This document shows positions 58,040-64,000 of a stretch of 64,000 nucleotides of DNA, piece after piece; positions within the stretch are counted from its first letter, which is position 1, and each line of letters opens with the position of its first letter. The notes beneath the pieces are model-generated. The model worked only from the letters and a program-made list of their open reading frames with translations, had not been told where the DNA came from and did not search any database. Location: contig NZ_CANLBS010000009.1 of the NCBI RefSeq assembly GCF_947488945.1, positions 62,001 through 126,000 of the forward strand, given 5' to 3'. A program made the position numbers and the translations under genes. This DNA comes from an uncultured Streptomyces sp. GTDB taxonomy: Bacteria > Actinomycetota > Actinomycetes > Streptomycetales > Streptomycetaceae.

Positions 58040-59938
58040 TCAGCGGCCGGACCGGTCCAGCGTGCCGGTGGGCAGTCCGGCGGCCTCCTCGTACGAACGG
58101 TAGGCGAGGCTCCCCGCGTCGGTGAGGGTGAACGTCAGGTCGGACTCCGCGCCGGTGCAGAACGGGTTCGCGGAGCTGTCCGCGACCGGCCGGTCGCGGA
58201 TCTTCAGCACCTTCGCGGTGCTGCCGGGGCGGAGCGTCCCGATGCTCGAACAGGAGATCTCGGAGCCGAGGTACTCGATGGACTGGGTCATCCGGACGAC
58301 GTCCTCGCCCGTCTTCCCCCCGGTGAAGACGGCGGTGAGCGTGCCGTGCGGGGTTCCGGAGCGTTCGGTGGTCGGACCGGACCAGGTACCGGCGAAGCCG
58401 GCGGGCAGCCGGTCCACCGGTTCCGCGCTCCCGGACGGCCCGGCGGTGGGGTCCGGGCCGCCGGTCGCAGCCGGCGGTGAGCCGCTGGGCGCACCGGGTG
58501 TCGCGTCGCCGGGCGCCGTCCCGGCCGCGGACGGGTCGCGTGAGGCCGAGGCGGACGGCGGGCCGGCCGCGGTGTCGTTGCCCCGGTCGGAGTCGTCGGC
58601 CCCCCAGGGCAGCAGGTCGCCGAGCATCCCCGCGCCGAGGGTGACCACGGCCAGGGCCCCGGCCACCGCGAGCGCGACCGTGCAGCTCACCCGGCGCCCG
58701 CCCGTACGGGGTTGCGCGCCGGCGCCGACACTGAGCGAGAAGCCGGGCCGGTGGACACCCGCCCCACCACCGCCGGTCCCGCCGGTCCCACCGGTCCCAC
58801 CGGTCCCACCGGGCAGGCCACCGGCCGTGGGGGCGGCGTACGGGGGCGCGGCGTGCGTCGGAGGCACGGGCGGCCCGAACACACCGAGCGGCGCCCCGGA
58901 GCCACCGGACCCTCCGCCCCGGACGGCGCCGTCCCCGCCGTCCCGCACAACGCCGTCCGGCGCGGCTCCGTCCGGCGGCAGGTCCCGCGCTTCCAGCGAG
59001 GCGTTGGTGAACGGCACCGGGCCGGAGAGCACCGGGGGCTCCTGCGGCTCCAGGTCGAGCAGCGCCACCGCCGACGCGCTCACCTCGCGCACCAGCGGGC
59101 CGGGCAGCCAGCCGGACTCCACCAGCGCGGCCGCCCCGCCCGGCGCGAGCTCCCGGGCGAGTTCGGCGGGGCCGGGCCGGGCCGCCGGGTCCTTGTCGAG
59201 GCAGGCCACGGCGAGCCGGCGGAGCCCGCCCGCCAGGTCTCCGAGTTCGGGCTCCTCGTGGACCACCTTGTAGAGGAGGACGGCGGACGAGTCGCCGGGG
59301 AACGGCGCTTCACCGGTGGCCGCGTAGACGAGGACGGCGCCCAGCGAGAAGACGTCCGCCGCCCCGGTGACGTCGTGGCCCCGGATCTGCTCCGGCGCCA
59401 TGTAGCCGGGCGAACCGACGGAGACCCCGGTGGAGGTGAGGGAGACGGAGGCGCCGAGGGCCCGCGCGATGCCGAAGTCGATCAGGCGGGGTCCGTCCAG
59501 GGCCAGCAGGACGTTGGACGGCTTCACGTCCCGGTGCACGATGTCCTGGGCGTGGACCGCGGCGAGCGCCTCGGCGAGACCGGCGCCCAGGGCGCGTACC
59601 GCGTGCTCGGGCAGCGCGCCGTGTGCGGGGACCGCCTGGGCCAGCGAAGGGCCCGCCACGTAGCCGGTCGCCACCCACGGCACCCGGGCGTCCGGATCCG
59701 CGTCCAGTACGGGCGCGGTCCACCGCGCACCCACGCGCCGGGCGGTCTCCACCTCGCGCCGGAACCGGGCGCGGAACTGCGGGTCCAGGGCGAAATGCGG
59801 GTGCACGACCTTGACGGCGACGGTCCGGCCGCCCGCGCTGCGCCCCAGATAGACCCGCCCCATGCCCCCGGCGCCGAGGCGGCCGAGGAGGCGGTAGGCA
59901 CCGATGGTGCGCGGTTCGCCGGCTTCCAGCGGCTGCAT
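58040..59938 (-). CDS. membrane Ser/Thr protein kinase (PknB-like)
   Basis: 632 residues from ATG 59938. Hanks-type kinase domain at 12-275: glycine loop GRLGAGGMGRVYLG, Lys43 (VAVKVV), HRDVKPSN with Asp137, DFG at 154-156 and GSPGYMAPEQI. A G/P/A-rich linker (with a GGTGGTGGTGG tract) leads to one membrane helix at about 410-432 (VALAVAGALAVVTLGAGML). The extracellular part starts with a P/S/T-rich stalk and ends in a small globular domain (FAGTWSGPTTERSGTPHGTL to the end) with three cysteines. No PASTA repeats, so the signal is probably not muropeptide. Located between mqnA and mqnC. Confidence 0.93.
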   Translation of the reverse strand: MQPLEAGEPRTIGAYRLLGRLGAGGMGRVYLGRSAGGRTVAVKVVHPHFALDPQFRARFRREVETARRVGARWTAPVLDADPDARVPWVATGYVAGPSLAQAVPAHGALPEHAVRALGAGLAEALAAVHAQDIVHRDVKPSNVLLALDGPRLIDFGIARALGASVSLTSTGVSVGSPGYMAPEQIRGHDVTGAADVFSLGAVLVYAATGEAPFPGDSSAVLLYKVVHEEPELGDLAGGLRRLAVACLDKDPAARPGPAELARELAPGGAAALVESGWLPGPLVREVSASAVALLDLEPQEPPVLSGPVPFTNASLEARDLPPDGAAPDGVVRDGGDGAVRGGGSGGSGAPLGVFGPPVPPTHAAPPYAAPTAGGLPGGTGGTGGTGGTGGGGAGVHRPGFSLSVGAGAQPRTGGRRVSCTVALAVAGALAVVTLGAGMLGDLLPWGADDSDRGNDTAAGPPSASASRDPSAAGTAPGDATPGAPSGSPPAATGGPDPTAGPSGSAEPVDRLPAGFAGTWSGPTTERSGTPHGTLTAVFTGGKTGEDVVRMTQSIEYLGSEISCSSIGTLRPGSTAKVLKIRDRPVADSSANPFCTGAESDLTFTLTDAGSLAYRSYEEAAGLPTGTLDRSGR

Positions 59939-60061
59939 GACGACTCCCCCGTGTACGACCTGCTCACCTCGCACCCTAGGGGCTGGACCGGCGCGTTCAC
60001 AGGGCGTCCGGGAACGCCGCCGCCGGTCCCGGACCGGGTGGGCCGGCGGCGGACAAAAAGG

Positions 60062-60083
60062 GGAATGATCCATTCCGGAATGG
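60062..60083. promoter_or_regulatory. overlapping palindromes GGAATG/CATTCC upstream of the kinase gene
   Basis: Half-sites GGAATG (60062-60067), CATTCC (60071-60076) and GGAATG (60077-60082) form two overlapping perfect palindromes, one with a 3-base spacer and one (60070-60083) with none. They lie about 125 bases before the kinase start, next to an AAAAAGGGG stretch. Confidence 0.4.
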
Positions 60084-60187
60084 GGTGCGGGGACCGGTGA
60101 AGGGGCGCGGCCACCACCAATGCCCCCCGCTTTCCTCCCGTCGGCTTTCCCACCGGCGCATTCGACGGATGAGGCGGGTGGGGAGGG

Positions 60188-60250
60188 TTCGACGGATTCA
60201 ACGGATAGGACGGATTCGACGGGTTCGACGGGTTCGACACATTCGGCGCC
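60188..60250. repeat. 9-bp tandem repeat (TTCGACGGR), about seven units
   Basis: Units of TTCGACGGA/TTCGACGGG with some changed, running from 60188 to 60250; another isolated copy starts at 60161. Intergenic. Confidence 0.8.
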
Positions 60251-60559
60251 GGGACCGCACCCGGCGCCGGATCGCGGCGATATCCCGACCGATATCGGAC
60301 CGCCCACCGACGTCCGACCGGCAGGAAGGTCCGGGAACGCCGTAACCGCCCGGCGGCGGCCGAAAGGCCTGATCCGGAAAGGAACGGGACGGGGAGAGGA
60401 AAGGCTCCGCATTCATCCTCTCCGGGCACACCCGGCCCACCCCCACCCGCCCGGCACACCCCGCCCTCGCAGACCGGCCACTCCGCATCCCGTGCCCGTG
60501 TCCGGGGCCCCGAGCCGGCGACCCGCGCCCGCGACCGGCGCCCGCCCAGGCCAGGCGGC

Positions 60560-61438
60560 TCAGCCGCCGAACAGCTCCACGCGCACGTCGGAGGGGTAGC
60601 CCGTGGTCTCACCCGTACGCCGCGCGAACTCCCGCACCCCGGCGAGCTGGTCCTCGCCGAACCGGAAGTCGAGGGTGGTGAAGTAGCGCTCCAGGATCTC
60701 GGCGTCGAACGCCTCCCAGCGCGCCGCCTGCTCGGCGACCTTGGTGACCTCCTGGAGGGAGAGGTCGCGGGAGGCCAGGAACGCCTCGTGCACCTTGGCC
60801 ACCGCGTCCGGCTCGGCGGCCAGGAAGTCCTTGCGGGCGGCCCAGACGGCGAAGACGAACGGCAGGCCCGTCCACTCCTTCCACATCTGGCCCAGGTCGT
60901 GGACCTGGAGCCCGAGGCGGGGCGCGTCGTGCAGATTGGCGCGCAGGGCCGCGTCGCCGATGAGTACGGCGGCGTCCGCCTCCTGCATCATCAACCCGAG
61001 GTCCGGCGGGCAGGTGTAGTAGTCCGGGTTCACGCCGTACCGCTCGGCGAGCAGGAGCTGCGCCAGCCGGACAGAGGTCCGGGAGGTCGAGCCGAGGGCC
61101 ACCCGGGCGTGGTCGAGCTGCTCCAGCGGCACCTGCGACACGATCACGCAGGACATGACGGGGCCGTCGCAGCCGACCGCGATGTCGGGGAAGGCGACCA
61201 GGTCGTCGGCGTTGCGCAGGTACTCGACGAGGGTGATGGGGCCGATGTCCAGCGTGCCCCGGACCAGCTGCTCGCTGAGCTTCTCCGGGGTGTCCTTCGA
61301 CAGCTCCAGATCGAGCAGGGTTCCGGTCCGTGCCAGGCCCCAGTAGAGGGGGAGGCAGTTGAGGAACTGGATGTGACCCACACGGGGCCGGGTGCGACGA
61401 TCGCCGCTTTCGAGGGGGGAGACGGTTGAATTGTCCAC
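60560..61438 (-). CDS. mqnA: chorismate dehydratase MqnA
   Basis: 292 residues from a GTG at 61438. Periplasmic-binding-protein fold enzyme that dehydrates chorismate to 3-[(1-carboxyvinyl)oxy]benzoate, the entry to the futalosine menaquinone route. Family features: RVGHIQFLNCLPLYWGL, LVRGTLDIGPITLVEYLRNA, VALGSTSRTSVRLAQLLLAE and DAAVLIGDAALRANL. A TAGCCT -10 element six bases upstream suggests a leaderless mRNA. Separated from mqnC by the kinase gene. Confidence 0.94.
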   Translation of the reverse strand: MDNSTVSPLESGDRRTRPRVGHIQFLNCLPLYWGLARTGTLLDLELSKDTPEKLSEQLVRGTLDIGPITLVEYLRNADDLVAFPDIAVGCDGPVMSCVIVSQVPLEQLDHARVALGSTSRTSVRLAQLLLAERYGVNPDYYTCPPDLGLMMQEADAAVLIGDAALRANLHDAPRLGLQVHDLGQMWKEWTGLPFVFAVWAARKDFLAAEPDAVAKVHEAFLASRDLSLQEVTKVAEQAARWEAFDAEILERYFTTLDFRFGEDQLAGVREFARRTGETTGYPSDVRVELFGG

Positions 61439-61444
61439 ATCGCG

Positions 61445-61450
61445 AGGCTA
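61445..61450 (-). promoter_or_regulatory. -10 element of a probably leaderless mqnA mRNA
   Basis: TAGCCT on the minus strand, six bases before the GTG start; no ribosome-binding site between them. Confidence 0.5.
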
Positions 61451-61622
61451 GACCCGTGCCGTCACCACAGCACCACCGGGGCGACGGCGCGGCACTCCCG
61501 GACCACTCGGCCGACCCTCCGCCGAGGGCCTTCCGGAAGCGTCCGACACGCCGTCGGCGGACACCCGTCAAACATTCGAGTGAAGTGATCTTTCCCTCTA
61601 CCGCTGGCCCGAGACTGCGTGC

Positions 61623-61628
61623 TAGGCT
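61623..61628 (+). promoter_or_regulatory. candidate cspA -10 element
   Basis: TAGGCT; transcription would begin near 61635, giving a leader of about 125 bases before cspA, in the range usual for cold-shock genes. No clear -35 is visible. The gap 61439-61760 between mqnA and cspA holds this promoter, the mqnA -10 and the leader hairpin, with no gene. Confidence 0.5.
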
Positions 61629-61666
61629 CGCCCGCAAGTTGCAGTTTGGTTTCCCTTGCAGTACAG

Positions 61667-61694
61667 AGCCTGCGGAGCATGTAACCCGCAGGCT
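61667..61694 (+). terminator. terminator-like hairpin in the cspA leader (possible attenuator)
   Basis: Perfect 9-bp stem AGCCTGCGG (61667-61675) with CCGCAGGCT (61686-61694), 10-base loop, followed by TTTGTAGTTTT. It has the full form of an intrinsic terminator, including a T-rich tail rare in this genome, yet it lies between the cspA promoter and the gene. Confidence 0.7.
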
Positions 61695-61760
61695 TTTGTA
61701 GTTTTCAGACTTGTATGCAGGTTCTGGAGCAGGGCAACCCTTTGGCCCAAGGAGGGCTTT

Positions 61761-61964
61761 ATGGCTACCGGAACCGTCAAGTGGTTCAACGCTGAAAAGG
61801 GCTTCGGCTTCATCGCCCAGGACGGCGGCGGCCCGGATGTCTTCGTTCACTACTCCGCGATCAACGCGTCCGGGTTCCGCTCCCTCGAGGAGAACCAGGT
61901 CGTGAACTTCGACGTCACTCAGGGGCCGAAGGGCCCGCAGGCTGAGAACGTCACCCCGGCCTAG
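61761..61964 (+). CDS. cspA: cold-shock protein CspA-type
   Basis: 67 residues, ATG behind a perfect AAGGAGG (61749-61755). OB-fold RNA/DNA-binding protein with RNP1 KGFGFIAQ and RNP2 VFVHYS; starts ATGTVKWFNAEKGFGFI, ends GPKGPQAENVTPA. Usual length for Streptomyces Csp proteins. The frame is open to 61656, but the ribosome site fixes the start. RNA chaperone role; may be regulated by its long leader. Confidence 0.97.
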   Translation: MATGTVKWFNAEKGFGFIAQDGGGPDVFVHYSAINASGFRSLEENQVVNFDVTQGPKGPQAENVTPA

Positions 61965-62005
61965 TTGCCCGGGTCGGTCGATCGCGGCCGGCAACGCAGT
62001 ACCCA

Positions 62006-62047
62006 AGGAGCTCCGCTCCCCCGCCCCGGCGGAGGAGCGGAGCTCCT
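62006..62047 (+). terminator. cspA terminator
   Basis: 14-bp perfect stem (62006-62019 with 62034-62047), 14-base loop, then GCTTT; 42 bases past the stop. Confidence 0.88.
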
Positions 62048-62178
62048 GCTTTGGCCCCCACCCACCGAGGTCCCGGACGCACCCGGCGCCCCGGAGGCCG
62101 CGCCGGGCGACCAGCACCCCGGCACCGCGCCCGGCTCCGGACCCCCGCTCCCGGCCCGCGGCTCCCCGCCTCCGGCTC

Positions 62179-62209
62179 TTGACCTTGACACGGCGTGAAG
62201 CCCTGCACT
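62179..62209 (+). promoter_or_regulatory. MerR-type promoter/operator with 19-bp spacer
   Basis: TTGACC (62179-62184) and TGCACT (62204-62209), 19 bases apart, with the near-palindrome CTTGACACGGCGTGAAG (62184-62200) in the spacer. Overlong spacing with a palindrome between the hexamers is the hallmark of MerR-controlled promoters. Predicted start site is about four bases before the ATG. Confidence 0.75.
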
Positions 62210-62219
62210 GGGAGACGTC

Positions 62220-63077
62220 ATGTTCACCATCGGAGAGTTCGCCAGGTACGGCCGGGTGTCGGCGCGCATGCTGCGCCACTACGACGCCGTCGGTCTGCTC
62301 CGCCCCGCCCGTACCGACCCCGTCACCGGCTACCGCCACTACGGCGCCGCCCAGCTCGCCCGGCTCAACCGGATCGTCGCCCTGAAGGATCTCGGCTTCA
62401 CGCTCCAGCAGGTCGGGGCGATCCTGGACGAAGAGGTCGGGCCGGAGGCGCTGCGCGGAATGCTGCGGTCGCGGAGGGCCGAGCTGGAGGAGGCCGCCCG
62501 GGAGGCGGCGGACCGGCTGGCGCGGGTCGAGGCGAGGCTCCGGACCATCGAGAGCGAGGGACGCATGTCCACGGACGACGTCATGATCAAGACCATTCCC
62601 GCGGTGCGGGTCGCCGAGCTGACCGGGCTCGCGGACGGCTACCGGCCGCAGGACATCACCCCGGTGATCGCGCCGCTGTACGAGCGGCTGTTCCCGCTGC
62701 TCGGCACCGCGGGCATCACCCCCACCGGTCCGGGCATCGCCCGGTACGAGGACGCGCCCGACGGGTCGGGCCGCATCGTCGTGCACGCGGGGGTCACCGT
62801 CTCGGCGCCCGTCGGGCCGGTGGGCGACTCCGGCGTGACGGTGGTCGGGCTGCCGGCCTTCGAGGCCGCGACCATCATGCACCGCGGCGCGATGGACGGG
62901 GTCCTCGCCACGGAGCAGACCCTGGCCCGGTGGCTGGACGCGCACGGCTACCGCGCGGCGGGGTACACCCGCGAGGTCAGTCTGGAGTGCCCCGAGAACC
63001 GGGAGGACTGGGTGACCGAGCTCCAGGAACCGGTGGTCCGCGAGCCGGCGGTCCAGGAACCGGGGGTCCGCGGCTGA
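62220..63077 (+). CDS. MerR-family regulator with GyrI-like ligand domain (BmrR/TipA-like)
   Basis: 285 residues. N-terminal winged helix FTIGEFARYGRVSARMLRHY and GYRHYGAAQLARLNRIVALK; dimer helix about 75-115 (LEEAAREAADRLARVEARL); then a GyrI-like effector-binding domain (about 122-265) starting VMIKTIPAVRVAELTG and including the LPAFEAATIMHRGAMDG strand-loop with the Glu typical of multidrug-binding members. Ends in VQEP/VREP short repeats. Probably senses a cationic or hydrophobic compound and activates its own promoter. Confidence 0.9.
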   Translation: MFTIGEFARYGRVSARMLRHYDAVGLLRPARTDPVTGYRHYGAAQLARLNRIVALKDLGFTLQQVGAILDEEVGPEALRGMLRSRRAELEEAAREAADRLARVEARLRTIESEGRMSTDDVMIKTIPAVRVAELTGLADGYRPQDITPVIAPLYERLFPLLGTAGITPTGPGIARYEDAPDGSGRIVVHAGVTVSAPVGPVGDSGVTVVGLPAFEAATIMHRGAMDGVLATEQTLARWLDAHGYRAAGYTREVSLECPENREDWVTELQEPVVREPAVQEPGVRG

Positions 63078-63446
63078 CCCGCCCCCTCCGCCCCGCCAAC
63101 CGGGCAGACGCTCCGGCCGGCCCCGCCCCCCGGCGGTCCGGCCGGAGCCGCCTCCACCCTCCGCCCCCACCACCCGCCCCCGCACGGCCCGCTCGCCCCA
63201 TCCGTGACTTACCGTCACCACCCCTCCCCCGCAACCGTGGGAGCGATTGCGCAATCGTTGTCGAAGGCTTGTGCAGAGCGTCACCCCGTGCTGACGGGGC
63301 GGCCCGCGACAAGGCAGACTGTTGACGGCGATACCAGCGGTACGGAGCAATCCGGACGCACACCCCCGATCACCGCTGGGGGGCGGGGCGGACGGGTCAC
63401 GCGCGGACCGGCAGGACCGGGCGGGCGAGCAGGACAGGGGGCATCA
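63078..63446. other. 369-bp region upstream of the AfsR/SARP-type gene
   Basis: No gene. Holds a perfect 14-bp palindrome (63244-63257), a small CCCCGTGCTGACGGGG hairpin (about 63284-63299) and TTGACG at 63322-63327 with no clear -10. Confidence 0.5.
63244..63257. promoter_or_regulatory. perfect palindrome CGATTGCGCAATCG
   Basis: A 14-base perfect palindrome about 190 bases before the AfsR/SARP-type start. TTGCGCAA centres are typical of LacI-family operators. Confidence 0.45.
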
Positions 63447-64000
63447 ATGGACCGCGACGACGGACCTCGTCTGCGCATTCCGGATCAGCGCGCCGCGGAG
63501 GAACCGGCGGACGCCGTCGCGCTGTCCTTCGCCGTCCTCGGCCCGGTGCGGGTCCGGCGCGGCACGGAACCGCTGCCTTCCGGTTCGCCGCAGCAGCGGG
63601 CCCTGCTGACCGCTCTCCTGCTGCGCGAGGGCCGCACCGCCACCGCCGCCGAACTCATCGACGCCATCTGGGGCGAGGACCCGCCCTCGCAGGCCCTGGC
63701 CGCCGTGCGGACGTACGCGTCCCGGCTGCGCAAGGCGCTGGGGCCCGACACCCTGGTCAGCGAGTCCGGCGGCTACGCGATCCGGGTCCCCGGCAACGCT
63801 CTCGACGTCGTGGCCGTCCAGGAACTGGCCGCCGGAGCGGAGCGGGCGCGCGCCGGCGGCGACCGCCACCGCGCCCGCGCGCTGACCGCGAAGGCGCTGG
63901 GCTTCTGGGACGGCGAGACGCTGGCCTCCGTGCCGGGCCCCTACGCGGAGAACCAGCGCACCCGGCTGGAGGAGTGGCGGCTCCAGCTCACCGAGACCCG
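63447..64000 (+). CDS. AfsR/SARP-family transcriptional activator (N-terminal part)
   Basis: 185 residues visible, cut by the window end. ATG at 63447 with CAGGGGGC upstream. Residues 25-110 form an OmpR-type winged helix as in SARPs (LSFAVLGPVRVRRG, PQQRALLTALLLREGRTATA, ELIDAIWGEDPPSQALAAVR, YASRLRKALGP), followed by the start of the bacterial transcriptional activation domain (DVVAVQELAAGAERARAGGD, RTRLEEWRLQLTET). The close pattern to the AfsR N-terminus suggests a large regulator with NB-ARC and TPR domains beyond the edge, but a short SARP cannot be excluded. Controls secondary metabolism in relatives. Confidence 0.85.
   Translation, partial: MDRDDGPRLRIPDQRAAEEPADAVALSFAVLGPVRVRRGTEPLPSGSPQQRALLTALLLREGRTATAAELIDAIWGEDPPSQALAAVRTYASRLRKALGPDTLVSESGGYAIRVPGNALDVVAVQELAAGAERARAGGDRHRARALTAKALGFWDGETLASVPGPYAENQRTRLEEWRLQLTET

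Larger units (their letters stand above)
59939..60559. other. 621-bp gap between mqnA and the Ser/Thr kinase
   Basis: No gene with coding-type composition. Contains a cluster of palindromic half-sites at 60062-60083 near the kinase promoter and a 9-bp tandem repeat at 60188-60250. Open frames through the repeat encode only S/T/D or N/P/S strings. Confidence 0.5.

Overview
The window is high-GC actinomycete DNA, almost certainly Streptomyces. GC is strongly biased at codon third positions and GTG/TTG starts are common. There are two complex I loci, futalosine-type menaquinone genes (mqnA, mqnC), a MenJ-like reductase, a cold-shock gene of the SC-CspA type and an AfsR/SARP-type regulator at the right edge. 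No rRNA, tRNA, CRISPR array, insertion sequence or prophage was seen, and gene density and codon use are even, so this looks like conserved core chromosome.

Left end (1-7650): a second, partial nuo locus on the minus strand (nuoA2-nuoB2-nuoC2-nuoH2-nuoI2, running off the window). It skips D, E, F and G, and its NuoC carries a tail of about 330 low-complexity residues. Divergent from it are two tandem, partly near-identical sensor kinases and one LuxR-type response regulator. 8177-11174 holds a two-subunit 2-oxoacid:ferredoxin oxidoreductase (korAB), closed by a strong terminator.

11300-26800: mixed housekeeping genes. These are a QorB-like reductase behind a nested inverted repeat, a RarD-type permease, a DUF5701-like protein, an FAD monooxygenase behind a MarR-like palindrome, a HAD phosphatase, a TetR regulator, an anchored LolA-like protein, a long-chain polyprenyl diphosphate synthase, a POT peptide transporter with an S15/CocE peptidase, a fumarylacetoacetase and a small putative lipoprotein. 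RecQ (26845-28968) follows on the minus strand.

29140-45361: the complete 14-gene nuoA-N operon on the minus strand, almost all genes overlapping by 1-8 bases. A near-perfect Rex site lies just downstream of a candidate nuoA promoter. A long divergent leader region separates nuoA from an NlpC/P60 endopeptidase gene.

47300-64000: an aminoglycoside/lincosamide-type nucleotidyltransferase, a MerR regulator with a classic 19-bp-spacer promoter, a Nudix hydrolase, two MFS exporters, then menaquinone genes (menJ-like, menG/ubiE, a degenerate amidohydrolase-like gene, mqnC, mqnA) around a membrane Ser/Thr kinase. The right end has cspA with a terminator-like hairpin in its leader, a second MerR gene with its own operator, and the 5' part of an AfsR/SARP regulator.

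Much of the window serves one process: making the quinone (polyprenyl synthase, MqnA, MqnC, MenG, MenJ), feeding electrons into it (NuoA-N, the second Nuo locus, possibly KorAB via ferredoxin) and controlling it by redox (Rex). The most interesting hypothesis is that the second Nuo locus, which lacks the NADH-oxidising module, is a ferredoxin-fed complex I supplied by the neighbouring KorAB.
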